Assembly (NCBI RefSeq): GCF_040567655.1
Contig: NZ_JBEXAC010000003.1
Span: 124,001-188,000, forward strand
Direction of reading: 5' to 3'
From: Chitinophaga sp. H8
GTDB taxonomy: Bacteria > Bacteroidota > Bacteroidia > Chitinophagales > Chitinophagaceae
DNA: 64,000 bases
Shown: positions 1 through 8,171 of the stretch, piece after piece
Numbering within the stretch: position 1 is the stretch's first letter
How the letters are laid out: the number at the start of each line of letters is the position of its first letter
Translations under genes and position numbers: made by a program
Notes under the pieces: generated by a model
Databases searched by the model: none
What the model was told of the DNA's origin: nothing
The model's input: the letters and a program-made list of their open reading frames with translations, nothing else

Positions 1-705
1 TATTTGCCAGCTATGTGCTACCTGCTGTTTACCTCCATGCTGGCAGGGTGGAATGTGTTTTCGCCTGCTTTGCTGGTAAATGTGATCATGATATGGGTAT
101 TTTCCAGTCTAACAGAGCTGTATACCCGCACTTCCGCCAGGGACGTAGTGTTTAATGTAGGTTTTGCCCTGGGGGTTTGTGGATTATTCTATTTTCCTGC
201 TATCCTGTTATGTTTGCTTTTGCTGGTAAGTTTACTGATTATGCGGGCTTTCCGGCTGGCAGAGTGGATTATAGCCCTGTTGGGCGTTTTTTGTCCTTTA
301 TATCTGTTGGGCACCTATCTTTTTTTAAGCAACCAATGGCACCTGATCTATAAAATACCGCGGATGGGTATCCCGATGCCTGTAATTACCGATTATAAGG
401 TCTGGGGCGCTATGATTGCCTGCCTGGTATTTTTTGTGATAGGGTGGCTGTTATTACAGCGTCCATTAAAGAAAATGCTGATTCAGGGACGTAAGATCTG
501 GGCGGTATCGATTGTTTATGTGATAGTGGCTATTATGGTACCTTTTTTTAATGTGCATTTTTCGGCCGATTACTGGCTGCTAGCGGTATTGCCGATCTCT
601 ATGTTTGCAGGAAATGTGTTTTGGAGCGTAACAAATGATACATTTGCCAACGTTATTCACTTTATTACCCTCGCATACGTGATAGTCATGCAGTATTTCA
701 GTTAG
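1..705 (+). CDS. DUF6427-like integral membrane protein (3' part)
   Basis: The reading frame is open from the first base of the window and stops with TAG at 703-705, so the gene begins upstream and only about 234 codons are visible. The protein is almost entirely hydrophobic, with roughly seven to eight membrane segments separated by short basic loops (for example around RAFRLAEW and LLQRPLKKML). It has no signal peptide, catalytic motif or binding motif that I can see. Size and topology resemble the DUF6427 family of Bacteroidota inner-membrane proteins, whose function is unknown. That family assignment is from memory of the general pattern and is only moderately secure; membrane location is much more certain. 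The next gene, purQ, is 248 bp away and probably has its own promoter. Confidence 0.6.
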   Translation, partial: YLPAMCYLLFTSMLAGWNVFSPALLVNVIMIWVFSSLTELYTRTSARDVVFNVGFALGVCGLFYFPAILLCLLLLVSLLIMRAFRLAEWIIALLGVFCPLYLLGTYLFLSNQWHLIYKIPRMGIPMPVITDYKVWGAMIACLVFFVIGWLLLQRPLKKMLIQGRKIWAVSIVYVIVAIMVPFFNVHFSADYWLLAVLPISMFAGNVFWSVTNDTFANVIHFITLAYVIVMQYFS

Positions 706-837
706 TAAAAGGTGATATACCACCTGAAATGCAGTAAAAGGGCTATTAACCCTGTAACAATGGTGGACTAACCGGCTGATTTCCAGCATATTTGTTAAAA
801 CAGGATAAACGGCAATGGAAAATTGCAGGCGGCTAAG

Positions 838-845
838 TAATTTTG
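838..845 (+). promoter_or_regulatory. Putative Bacteroidota -7 box upstream of purQ
   Basis: TAATTTTG matches the TAnnTTTG consensus of the Bacteroidota primary sigma factor. There is no good TTTG element at the expected 17-23 bp upstream. The start codon of purQ lies 108 bp downstream, so the leader would be long. Confidence 0.3.
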
Positions 846-953
846 TGTTTTTCCGGTACTTTCGTCATTAGTGAATAATACGAAGCGGAGGTTGGAAAAA
901 CAGGTATCAGATAAGTATCGTATTTAGTATAATTCATAAAAAATTATTTTCAG

Positions 954-1646
954 ATGAAATTTGGTGTTGTCACCTTTCCGGGCTCAAATTGTGATCATGA
1001 TATGATTGATTCCCTGCGTAATGATCTTGGGCAGGAAGTGATTGAACTGTGGCATAAGGAAAAAGACCTTAGCATGTTCAGTACAACAGATTGTATAGTA
1101 TTACCCGGCGGTTTTTCCTACGGAGATTACCTGCGTTGCGGGGCAATTGCCAGGTTCAGCCCGATGATGCAGAGTGTAATAGACTTTGCCAACAAGGGAG
1201 GCCGTGTGATAGGGGTGTGCAATGGTTTCCAGGTTTTATGTGAAGCAGGTTTATTGCCTGGCGTATTATTACAGAATCAGAACCAGCAGTTTATATGTAA
1301 AAATGTGTTTCTGAAAAGCGAAAACACCACTACTTCACTGACAAAAGAAGTAACCGGCCGCCCGCTGATGATTCCTATTGCGCATGGAGAAGGTCGTTAT
1401 TATGCGGACGAAGCCACGCTGGACGGGTTGTTTAAAAATAATCAGGTGCTTTTCCGGTATTGTGATGAATTTGGCAACATTATTGAATCTGCTAATCATA
1501 ATGGCGCTATTCGTAATATAGCAGGGATCTGTAATAAGGAGAAAAACGTATTTGGCATGATGCCACATCCGGAAAGAGCTACCAGTCAGATCCTTGGTAA
1601 TACAGACGGACAGCTGATATTCCAGAGTTTAATCAGCAATAATTAA
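954..1646 (+). CDS. purQ: Phosphoribosylformylglycinamidine synthase glutaminase subunit PurQ
   Basis: PurQ supplies ammonia from glutamine to PurL in the fourth step of de novo purine synthesis (FGAR to FGAM), in the cytoplasm. The 230-residue protein has the usual length of the stand-alone small subunit. It is a class I glutamine amidotransferase: the nucleophile elbow GVCNGFQ carries Cys89, and the MPHPER motif supplies His205 and Glu207. The N-terminal GVVTFPGSNCD and the PGGFSYGDYLR segment are typical of PurQ rather than of other class I amidotransferases. The downstream gene starts 31 bp after the stop and could be co-transcribed, although its function (disulfide chemistry) is unrelated. 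The separate purL and purS genes are not in the window. The assignment is secure. Confidence 0.95.
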   Translation: MKFGVVTFPGSNCDHDMIDSLRNDLGQEVIELWHKEKDLSMFSTTDCIVLPGGFSYGDYLRCGAIARFSPMMQSVIDFANKGGRVIGVCNGFQVLCEAGLLPGVLLQNQNQQFICKNVFLKSENTTTSLTKEVTGRPLMIPIAHGEGRYYADEATLDGLFKNNQVLFRYCDEFGNIIESANHNGAIRNIAGICNKEKNVFGMMPHPERATSQILGNTDGQLIFQSLISNN

Positions 1647-1677
1647 TATAATACACCAACCAATTAAAAAGCAAAGT

Positions 1678-2133
1678 ATGAAGAAACTGTTCACCGTGTT
1701 GTGCTTGTTTGCACTGCCTATTCTGGCATCAGCACAAATAGAAAATCCCGTTAAATGGAATTTTACTTCCAAAAAAATCAATGCAACTACTTATGAATTG
1801 CATATGACCGCTACTATTGATGGCGGTTGGCATTTATATGCACAGGATGCAGGAGAAGGCCCTGTACCTACCACCTTCAAATTTACCAAAAACCCATTGG
1901 CCAGTGTAAGTGGAAAAGTGGCAGAAGATGGTAAACTGCATAAAGCATTTGATAAGAACTTTAATTCTGAGCTGAAATACTACGAGAACTCTGTAAATTT
2001 TGTACAGAAAGTAACCGTAAAAGGTAAAGCTGCTACTAAAGTAAAAGGAACCGTAGAATTTATGGTGTGTGATGATCATCAGTGCCTGCCACCTAAAGAA
2101 CTGGAGTTTGCAATCAGTGTGGGTGGAAAATAA
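1678..2133 (+). CDS. Free-standing DsbD alpha-domain protein, periplasmic
   Basis: This is a 151-residue secreted protein. Residues 1-20 form a signal peptide ending in ASAQ. The rest resembles the N-terminal (alpha) domain of DsbD, the immunoglobulin-like domain that passes electrons from the thioredoxin-like domain to periplasmic substrates. It keeps the redox cysteine pair in CDDHQC (Cys131 and Cys136) followed by LPP, as in the DsbD alpha domain. No membrane or thioredoxin domain is attached. A full DsbD-like protein follows on the same strand 103 bp later, but its own N-terminal domain has no cysteines, so this protein may be its redox-active partner; that is inference. A strong terminator hairpin separates the two genes. 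Start chosen at the ATG beginning the signal peptide. Confidence 0.75.
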   Translation: MKKLFTVLCLFALPILASAQIENPVKWNFTSKKINATTYELHMTATIDGGWHLYAQDAGEGPVPTTFKFTKNPLASVSGKVAEDGKLHKAFDKNFNSELKYYENSVNFVQKVTVKGKAATKVKGTVEFMVCDDHQCLPPKELEFAISVGGK

Positions 2134-2171
2134 GCAAGTGTACCGAAGAAGTCTATTACAAACATATCTGG

Positions 2172-2213
2172 CAAACGAGTTTCTTTCCAAAGGAAACTCG
2201 TTTGTCGTTTACT
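2172..2213 (+). terminator. Stem-loop terminator between the two DsbD-type genes
   Basis: A perfect 12-bp stem (CAAACGAGTTTC at 2172-2183 paired with 2193-2204) with a 9-nt loop is followed by a T-rich stretch (TCGTTTACTTT). It lies 38 bp after the stop codon of the free-standing alpha-domain gene. Confidence 0.65.
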
Positions 2214-2236
2214 TTAATCTATAGTATTTAAAACCT

Positions 2237-4270
2237 ATGATTTTTATGAAGCATTGGCTTTCATTATTAATGCTGGCTTTCGGGTTTTGGGCTTTACCTG
2301 CACAAGCGCAGGAGCAATCAGCGACAAAAGTGATCAAATGGCAATATGCTGCAGAGCAAAAAGGAGATCAGGAATATGTGCTGCATTTTAAAGGAGCGAT
2401 AGCGAAAGGATGGTTTATTTACTCTGTTACTATGGGAAATGATGATCCCAATACCAGGATTGTGCTGGATAGTGCCAGTGCAGCAGGGACGGAAGTAGTA
2501 AGTATTACCGAAGCAGGGAAACCGAACAGCCGTAAAGAACCGCTGCTCGATAACCTGGACATCAAATATTTTGAAAATGAAGTAGAGCTGCTGGCTACAG
2601 TAAAGCTAAAAGGTAGTTTGGATAAGGTGCGGGGTACTGTTACAGCAATGGTACAGAAAGGAGAGGAAATTGTGCCGGAAGAAGATGCATTTTCCATTGC
2701 CCTGTCGGCGGATAAGCCAGCAACAGCTGAAGGCGCTACCGCTGTTACCAATGAGGTAGCCGCAGATGATGCTACCGATAAATCATTGTGGTGGATTTTC
2801 CTGGCCTGCTTTGGAGGTGGTTTCATTGCACTGATCACTCCTTGTGTGTTTTCAATGATTCCTATTACAGTAAGCTTTTTTACAAAACGCAGCCAAACCC
2901 GTGCAGAAGGGATTAAGAATGCGTTTATCTATTCTATTTCCATTATTATCATCTATACCCTGCTGGGTTTTCTGATCACTAAAATATTTGGAGCCAGTGC
3001 ACTGAATGCATTAGCCAGTAATGGTATTGCGAATATGATATTTTTTGTCATCTTCATTTTATTCGGGTTCTCCTTCCTGGGAGCATTTGAGATCAGCTTG
3101 CCAAGTTCCTGGGCCAATGTATCTGATTCAAAAGCTGGAATGGGAAGCGCAGTGGGAATCTTTTTCATGGCGTTGACCCTGGCAATTGTATCGTTCTCCT
3201 GCACAGGGCCTATCATCGGTAATCTGCTGGTATTAGCCGCAAAAGGAGGGAATTCCGGACCACTGGTAGGGATGTTTGGTTTTTCCCTGGCACTGGCTAT
3301 TCCATTTTCCCTGTTTGCCTTATTCCCCAGCTGGTTAAACAAAATTGGTAAATCAGGTGGATGGCTGAATGCGGTGAAAGTGACCCTTGGGTTCCTGGAA
3401 CTGGCGCTGGCATTGAAGTTTTTCTCCAACGTAGATATGGCTTACCATTGGGGACTGCTGGACCGCGAAATATTCCTGGCACTGTGGATTGTCATTTTTA
3501 CATTAACGGGCATTTATCTGTTGGGCAAACTGAAGTTCAGCCATGACAGTGATTTGCCTTATGTATCTGTGACCCGCTTATGTTTTGCGATTGTTACCTT
3601 CTCCTTTGTGGTGTATATGATTCCCGGCATGTGGGGAGCACCGCTGAAAGGTATCAGCGGATTCTTGCCGCATGAAGGCTCACAGGACTTTAATCTGCAT
3701 CGTTCTATTACCAATCTGGAAGCAGCACTTGATGGTGGTGGCGCCGGTGGTGGAACAAATAATGCTAATACGATACGTCCGAAGAAATACACCGATGTAC
3801 TGCATTCTGAAATACCAGGTGTAGAACATACTTTCTTTGATTATGACGAAGCCCTGGCAGCAGCAAAGGCGGCCAATAAGCCTTTAATGCTGGACTTTAC
3901 CGGACATACTTGTGTAAACTGCCGCAAATTTGAAAAATCAGTACTATCAGACCCTGCAGTAATGAAGGTGATGCGGAATGATTTTATTGTAGCGTCTTTG
4001 TATACGGATGAAAAGACCTTATTGCCTGAAGAAGAGCAATACGTGTCCAAATTTGATGGTACCAAGGTTAAAAATGTAGGGCAGAAGAATGGCGATTTCC
4101 AGGTAATTACTTTTAACCGTAATTCCCAGCCATATTATATTCCGGTGGATTTAAACGGTAAACCATTGGTAGATAAGGGATATGGCTATGATCCGAAAGA
4201 AGATGCCAACGCTTTCCTGGAATACCTGGAGCGTGCGAAAGCGGAGTTTGCTAAACGTGCTGCCAAATAA
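2237..4270 (+). CDS. dsbD: DsbD-like thiol:disulfide interchange protein
   Basis: DsbD carries reducing power from cytoplasmic thioredoxin across the inner membrane to periplasmic proteins. All three parts are present in 677 residues: a signal peptide (to about residue 25), a DsbD-N-like beta domain (about 28-158), a membrane domain of about eight helices (about 183-465) with the redox cysteines Cys203 in TPCVFSMIP and Cys322 in SFSCTGP, and a C-terminal thioredoxin-like domain (about 530-677) with the active site CVNC at 559-562. The N-terminal domain contains no cysteine at all, unlike canonical DsbD; the separate protein encoded just upstream retains the pair. A glycine-rich linker near residues 500-507 precedes the thioredoxin domain. 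Two ATGs are possible; the second (2246) would give a more usual signal peptide. Confidence 0.88.
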   Translation: MIFMKHWLSLLMLAFGFWALPAQAQEQSATKVIKWQYAAEQKGDQEYVLHFKGAIAKGWFIYSVTMGNDDPNTRIVLDSASAAGTEVVSITEAGKPNSRKEPLLDNLDIKYFENEVELLATVKLKGSLDKVRGTVTAMVQKGEEIVPEEDAFSIALSADKPATAEGATAVTNEVAADDATDKSLWWIFLACFGGGFIALITPCVFSMIPITVSFFTKRSQTRAEGIKNAFIYSISIIIIYTLLGFLITKIFGASALNALASNGIANMIFFVIFILFGFSFLGAFEISLPSSWANVSDSKAGMGSAVGIFFMALTLAIVSFSCTGPIIGNLLVLAAKGGNSGPLVGMFGFSLALAIPFSLFALFPSWLNKIGKSGGWLNAVKVTLGFLELALALKFFSNVDMAYHWGLLDREIFLALWIVIFTLTGIYLLGKLKFSHDSDLPYVSVTRLCFAIVTFSFVVYMIPGMWGAPLKGISGFLPHEGSQDFNLHRSITNLEAALDGGGAGGGTNNANTIRPKKYTDVLHSEIPGVEHTFFDYDEALAAAKAANKPLMLDFTGHTCVNCRKFEKSVLSDPAVMKVMRNDFIVASLYTDEKTLLPEEEQYVSKFDGTKVKNVGQKNGDFQVITFNRNSQPYYIPVDLNGKPLVDKGYGYDPKEDANAFLEYLERAKAEFAKRAAK

Positions 4271-4297
4271 TAACACACTGCTTTAAAAATAAGCCAG

Positions 4298-4327
4298 GGG
4301 CTGTCTCAGGGATGAGACGGCCCTTTT
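4298..4327 (+). terminator. Terminator after dsbD
   Basis: A 10-bp stem (GGGCTGTCTC at 4298-4307 paired with GAGACGGCCC at 4314-4323, one G-T pair) with a 6-nt loop is followed by TTTT, 28 bp after the dsbD stop. Confidence 0.7.
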
Positions 4328-4417
4328 GGTGTCCAGCAGCGGGCGCTTAAAAATACCTACTTCTGAGTATTGTGTTTACTTGCTTTTCGGCTGATCTTTG
4401 AGAAGATTAATTAACTG

Positions 4418-4447
4418 ATAATTACGGAAGTAATTATGCGTAATTAT
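4418..4447. other. AT-rich palindrome with a third half-site, in a gene-free stretch
   Basis: ATAATTAC-GGAA-GTAATTAT is a perfect inverted repeat at 4418-4437, and a third half-site GTAATTAT follows at 4440-4447. It lies in the 375-bp gap between the convergent dsbD and hisS genes, where no promoter for either gene is expected. It has the form of a protein-binding site, but no regulator can be named. Apart from this and the two flanking hairpins I see nothing in 4328-4603. Confidence 0.3.
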
Positions 4448-4603
4448 TTTAATTCGCTTGATGCCGGTTGAAGATAGCTGCTTGATGATAACGAGCCAGC
4501 AGTAGGTGATCTGGAGTGGTGATATTGTACCAGGTGCGGATGGGAGGTAGCTACAGGGCAGGAGCTTACGAAACGTTAAAATACTTTTATCAGGAGTATG
4601 GAC

Positions 4604-4640
4604 AAGCGGCTGTTACCAGTAATGGAACAGCCGCTTTATT
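4604..4640. terminator. Hairpin terminator downstream of hisS, possibly bidirectional
   Basis: A perfect 11-bp stem (AAGCGGCTGTT at 4604-4614 with AACAGCCGCTT at 4626-4636) lies 10 bp beyond the hisS stop. The T-rich tail (TTTATTATTT) is on the plus-strand side, so it would work better for plus-strand transcripts. It may stop transcription from both directions. Confidence 0.55.
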
Positions 4641-4645
4641 ATTTA

Positions 4646-5995
4646 TCAGAATGCAAATGCAGCCAGATCAGCGGCATTGATTTTTTCCTGTTTCCCGGAT
4701 TGGAGATTTTTGATACTGATCATATTTTCCTGCAACTCACTTTCACCGATGATCGCTACAAACGGGATACCGCGCTTATCGGCATACTTCATCTGCTTGT
4801 CCATTTTAGTTGATTCGGGAAAGAGTTCGGTAGCAATTCCTTTTCCACGTAGCAGCATCACATGTGCAAATGCTGTCTTAGCGTTGGCTTCGCCCAGGTT
4901 AAGAAATAATACGCGGGTGGATTGCTGTGCAGTTTGTGGAAAGAGCTGCAGTTCTTCCAGTACATCATAAATGCGGTCTACACCAAAAGAAATACCCACA
5001 CCGGAGATACCAGGTAACCCAAATAAGCCGGTGAGGTCGTCGTAGCGGCCGCCACCCCCAATGCTGCCCATTTTTACGGTAGCAGGGGCTTTTACTTCCA
5101 CGATCATGCCGGTGTAGTAGTTAAGGCCACGTGCCAGCGTAACATCTATGATTGGCGTAACATTAAAGCTGGTAAGACCGGAATGTATGACGTAGGATAA
5201 TTCTTCAATACCTTTTTTCCCGGTTTCAGAATCTTTCAGCAGTTCCTGCAACTGTGCCAGTTTAGCAGTACTATCGCCGGATATGTTCAGGAAGTTTTCG
5301 ATCAGGCCGATTTCCCTTTCTCCCAGACCACGGTCCTGCAGTTCTTTTTTCACGCCATCCATGCCTATTTTATCCAGTTTATCAATAGAAATGGTGATGT
5401 CTGTCAGCAGTTCAGGTTTACCCACTATTTCTGCCAGGCCACTTAATATTTTCCGGTTATTGACCCGCAGCTCGTATCCCTGTAATCCCAGCCGGGTAAG
5501 TACAGTATCATAAATGAGGAGGAGTTCTACTTCGTTCAGTAATGAATTACTACCTACCACATCCGCATCACATTGATAAAACTCGCGGTAGCGGCCTCTT
5601 TGGGGGTTGTCTGCCCGCCATACGGGTTGCATCTGGTAGCGTTTGAAAGGTAGTGCCAGATCGTTCCGGTTCATGACTACGTAACGGGCAAAGGGAATGG
5701 TGAGATCGTAGCGCAGCGCCTTTTCAGTAATTAAGGTCCCCAGTTCCCGGTTATCTTTTGCCTGCTGGGCTTTAGGGAAGATATCTCCGTTGTTCAGAAT
5801 TTTGAACATCAGTTTATCTCCTTCTTCGCCATATTTGCCGGTAAGTGTGCTGAGGTTTTCCATCGCCGGAGTTTCCAGCGGCTGGAATCCGAATAGTTCA
5901 AACGTTTCCCGGATGGTTTGAAAAATATAATTCCGCTTGCGTACCACTACTGGTCCAAAGTCGCGTGTGCCTTTGGGTATGCTGGGTTTTATCAT
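4646..5995 (-). CDS. hisS: Histidyl-tRNA synthetase
   Basis: HisRS charges tRNA-His with histidine in the cytoplasm. The 449-residue protein is a class II aminoacyl-tRNA synthetase of normal length. The class II motif 2 region is visible as RYREFYQCDADV (135-146), the histidine-specific motif as LARGLNYYTG (287-296), followed by GGGGRYDDL (313-321), and motif 3 as FGVDR (337-341). The last 100 or so residues fit the anticodon-binding domain. The gene lies 33 bp downstream of the phosphatase gene on the same strand and is probably co-transcribed from a promoter near 6492-6499. A hairpin follows the TGA stop. The assignment is secure. Confidence 0.96.
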   Translation of the reverse strand: MIKPSIPKGTRDFGPVVVRKRNYIFQTIRETFELFGFQPLETPAMENLSTLTGKYGEEGDKLMFKILNNGDIFPKAQQAKDNRELGTLITEKALRYDLTIPFARYVVMNRNDLALPFKRYQMQPVWRADNPQRGRYREFYQCDADVVGSNSLLNEVELLLIYDTVLTRLGLQGYELRVNNRKILSGLAEIVGKPELLTDITISIDKLDKIGMDGVKKELQDRGLGEREIGLIENFLNISGDSTAKLAQLQELLKDSETGKKGIEELSYVIHSGLTSFNVTPIIDVTLARGLNYYTGMIVEVKAPATVKMGSIGGGGRYDDLTGLFGLPGISGVGISFGVDRIYDVLEELQLFPQTAQQSTRVLFLNLGEANAKTAFAHVMLLRGKGIATELFPESTKMDKQMKYADKRGIPFVAIIGESELQENMISIKNLQSGKQEKINAADLAAFAF

Positions 5996-6028
5996 TTTGT
6001 AAAGTGTAGCGTGTTAATTAAATGTTGA

Positions 6029-6466
6029 TCACTTTCCTGCTTTTACAATTGTTTCACAAGCTTTGTAGATCATTTGGTATACTGGTTCAAACAGGTTGTC
6101 ATCATACCAGGGATCGGGCACTGCTTGCTGGTCAGGGAGCAGGAGCTGAATTTTATTTTTATCATGGGCCGAACGTGCTTTGCTCAGTACATCCCGGTAG
6201 TTGTCCAGGTCCATTACAAAGATCCTGTCAAAGTGATCAAAGTCTGCCACCTGGAATTGCCGGCCACGTAATCCGGAGATATCAATACCATGCTCCCGTG
6301 CCACTTTAATGGAGCGGGCATCCGGCGGATGGCCCACATGCCAGTTGCTGGTACCGGCAGAATCTATTTCCCAGTTGAGCCCCTGTTCAAGAGCCAGATG
6401 CCTCAGAATACCTTCTCCTAATGGAGAGCGGCAAATATTACCCAGGCATACCATTAATACTTTCAT
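6029..6466 (-). CDS. Low-molecular-weight protein-tyrosine phosphatase
   Basis: This 145-residue cytoplasmic enzyme belongs to the low-molecular-weight protein-tyrosine phosphatase family, which hydrolyses phosphotyrosine through a cysteinyl-phosphate intermediate. The P-loop CX5RS is present near the N-terminus as CLGNICRS, with nucleophile Cys7 and Arg13. The general acid is Asp118 in the PDPWYDD segment. Family members act on tyrosine kinases of capsule export or on arginine phosphate; nothing here indicates the substrate, because no kinase gene is nearby. It is the first gene of a likely two-gene unit with hisS. The start is an ATG directly followed by the family-typical KVLMVCLGN strand. 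Confidence 0.9.
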   Translation of the reverse strand: MKVLMVCLGNICRSPLGEGILRHLALEQGLNWEIDSAGTSNWHVGHPPDARSIKVAREHGIDISGLRGRQFQVADFDHFDRIFVMDLDNYRDVLSKARSAHDKNKIQLLLPDQQAVPDPWYDDNLFEPVYQMIYKACETIVKAGK

Positions 6467-6491
6467 TCCCTGTTACATTTCAATTAATCCG

Positions 6492-6499
6492 CAAACCTA
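6492..6499 (-). promoter_or_regulatory. Putative -7 box for the phosphatase-hisS unit
   Basis: On the minus strand this reads TAGGTTTG, a match to TAnnTTTG, 25 bp before the phosphatase start codon. No clear TTTG element is found upstream of it. Confidence 0.45.
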
Positions 6500-6904
6500 C
6501 AAGATTTTGGCAGAAGTCCATAATCCTGATCCGGATACATTTATCCGCAATGTGGGTAATATACCGGGCATACCTGCTTAGCGGCAGTACATTTACCTGC
6601 GTTCGTGGCGCAGTTTTTATTATGGAAATTTCCCAAATCTGCATCTATAGGATAAGAATTGTCATAAAAAGTTATGATACCTTTAAAATTCCTTAACAAC
6701 TGTTTAACACTTTTATGGCACAGCATTGGAGGCGCAGTAGGTATGGAGGCAAAGTAGCTGTGAGTGCGGATTGCAGAAGGGAGGTATCGTATAGAGTATC
6801 AATGATTTATAGTGTGGATAACATGGGGAGTAGGGCATTGAATACCTGATTTGATTCAGGAAATGGGCTATAAACCGCAGTTTTATCAAAAAGTATGGGA
6901 TTTC
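6500..6904. other. Gene-free stretch between divergent genes
   Basis: About 400 bp without a credible gene. Short open frames occur on both strands, but none has protein-like composition or a convincing start. I see no RNA gene or long repeat here. Confidence 0.5.
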
Positions 6905-6940
6905 TTTGACTAGATTAAAAAAATATTTTTTGTATAATTG
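6905..6940 (+). promoter_or_regulatory. Weak Bacteroidota-type promoter of the 6.9-9.9 kb operon
   Basis: TTTG at 6905-6908 and TATAATTG at 6933-6940 are separated by 24 bp, near the usual TTTG-N17-23-TAnnTTTG arrangement, with one mismatch in the -7 box. The ATG at 6956 would leave a leader of only about 10 nt. Confidence 0.35.
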
Positions 6941-6955
6941 TAAATCGCTAAAATA

Positions 6956-7195
6956 ATGGAACAAGAACAATCAGGCTACAGAAGGGATCAGAATAAGTAC
7001 CGCTCGTTAGGAGAATTGGTGCGCGGTTTGTTTTTTATATGCTTTGCATTGTTTGCATTTTTTGCAGAGAAGTTAGGCATGGGAGAATTCAGGCTTTCAC
7101 CAACCGCTATGAATATTTTTGCATCGGTACTAATGGCGTATGGCCTTTTCCGTGTATATAGAGGAGGGAAGCAACTTTTTTTTAACAAGGGTTAA
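6956..7195 (+). CDS. Small two-helix membrane protein, function unknown
   Basis: This 79-residue protein has a polar, charged N-terminus (about residues 1-20) and two hydrophobic segments, about 22-38 and 51-66, ending with a basic tail (RVYRGGKQLFFNKG). It is probably an inner-membrane protein with both ends on the same side. No motif identifies a function. It is the first gene of a likely operon: the PstS-like lipoprotein gene starts 17 bp after its stop, and the TPR gene follows. Small membrane proteins often precede PstS-like genes in Bacteroidota, usually near ExbB/ExbD/TonB genes, but no such energising genes are present here. Confidence 0.65.
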   Translation: MEQEQSGYRRDQNKYRSLGELVRGLFFICFALFAFFAEKLGMGEFRLSPTAMNIFASVLMAYGLFRVYRGGKQLFFNKG

Positions 7196-7211
7196 CAGAC
7201 AGGAGGGAGTT

Positions 7212-8135
7212 ATGTTTAGCAACAAGATAAAGAAACAACATACCTTATATTTATCAGTACTTGCTATCATGATGATGGCATGTGGTGATAATAGCGGCAA
7301 GAAAAGGCCCAAACTGGATACGCCCACAGAAGGAACGATTCATATAAGTGTAGATGAGACATATAAGCCGCTGATTGATTCTGAAATAAGGGTATTTGAA
7401 TCATTATACCCAAAGACCCATATAATAGCTACTTATAAGCCGGAAGCAGAGTGTTTTAAGGATTTGGTGGATGATAGTGCCAGGCTGATCATCGTTACAA
7501 GGGATTTTAATCAGAAAGAAAGGGACTATTTTAAAGAGATCAGAATAACGCCACGGAGTATGTTGTTGGCCTGGGATGCGCTGGCATTGGTTACTAACAA
7601 AGCCAATCCGGATTCTATCCTGACGATGGACCAGGTACGTAACATTATGAATGGCTCGGATAAATCAAGGAAATGGCAGCTGGTATTTGATAACCAGAAC
7701 TCAAGTACGGTACGTTATATCCTGGATTCTGTGAATAAAGGCACGCCTTTACCACCAGATGTAATGGCGGCGAAGAATAATCCGGAGGTGATAGATTATG
7801 TGGCCAAAAATAAGGATGCGATTGGGGTGATTGGCGTTAGCTGGATTTCAGACCGTAATGATTCAACTTCTATTGAATTTACGAATAAGGTTACAGTAGT
7901 GAAATTGAGGGCGGACAATGGATCGGAATTTGTAAAGCCATACCAGTTGTATATTGGTACTGGTTCTTACCCGCTTAAACGGGGCATTTTCTTTGGGCTG
8001 AAAGAGCCTCATCAGGGTTTAGGCTCAGGATTTGTCACTTTCCTGGGAAGTTATGAAGGGCAGTTGGTAATCAGTAAATTCAGACTCTTTCCTGCAAGAC
8101 TAAATGTTGTTTTCAGGGAAGCTAATCTTAAATAA
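7212..8135 (+). CDS. PstS-like substrate-binding lipoprotein
   Basis: A 307-residue lipoprotein with an N-terminal signal ending in the lipobox MMAC (Cys24). The mature part resembles the periplasmic phosphate-binding protein PstS (PBP-like fold): a strand starting TIHISVDETYKPLIDSE, a central hinge, and the segments IIVTRDFNQKE, MLLAWDALALVTNK and AIGVIGVSWISD that match PstS-type sequences. Canonical PstS phosphate ligands cannot be confirmed by eye, and no pstCAB genes are nearby, so phosphate transport is unproven. The open frame extends 24 codons upstream into the preceding gene; I chose ATG 7212 because it has a strong Shine-Dalgarno-like AGGAGGGAG at 7201-7209 and yields a proper lipoprotein signal. 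It is probably co-transcribed with the TPR gene downstream. Confidence 0.75.
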   Translation: MFSNKIKKQHTLYLSVLAIMMMACGDNSGKKRPKLDTPTEGTIHISVDETYKPLIDSEIRVFESLYPKTHIIATYKPEAECFKDLVDDSARLIIVTRDFNQKERDYFKEIRITPRSMLLAWDALALVTNKANPDSILTMDQVRNIMNGSDKSRKWQLVFDNQNSSTVRYILDSVNKGTPLPPDVMAAKNNPEVIDYVAKNKDAIGVIGVSWISDRNDSTSIEFTNKVTVVKLRADNGSEFVKPYQLYIGTGSYPLKRGIFFGLKEPHQGLGSGFVTFLGSYEGQLVISKFRLFPARLNVVFREANLK

Positions 8136-8171
8136 TAAAAAAACACAACTAAACTAAAAATCGGATTGCTC

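Noticed and set aside
6309..6696. Two overlapping 90-codon frames upstream of the phosphatase
   Set aside because: They overlap each other and the phosphatase start, and their composition is not protein-like.
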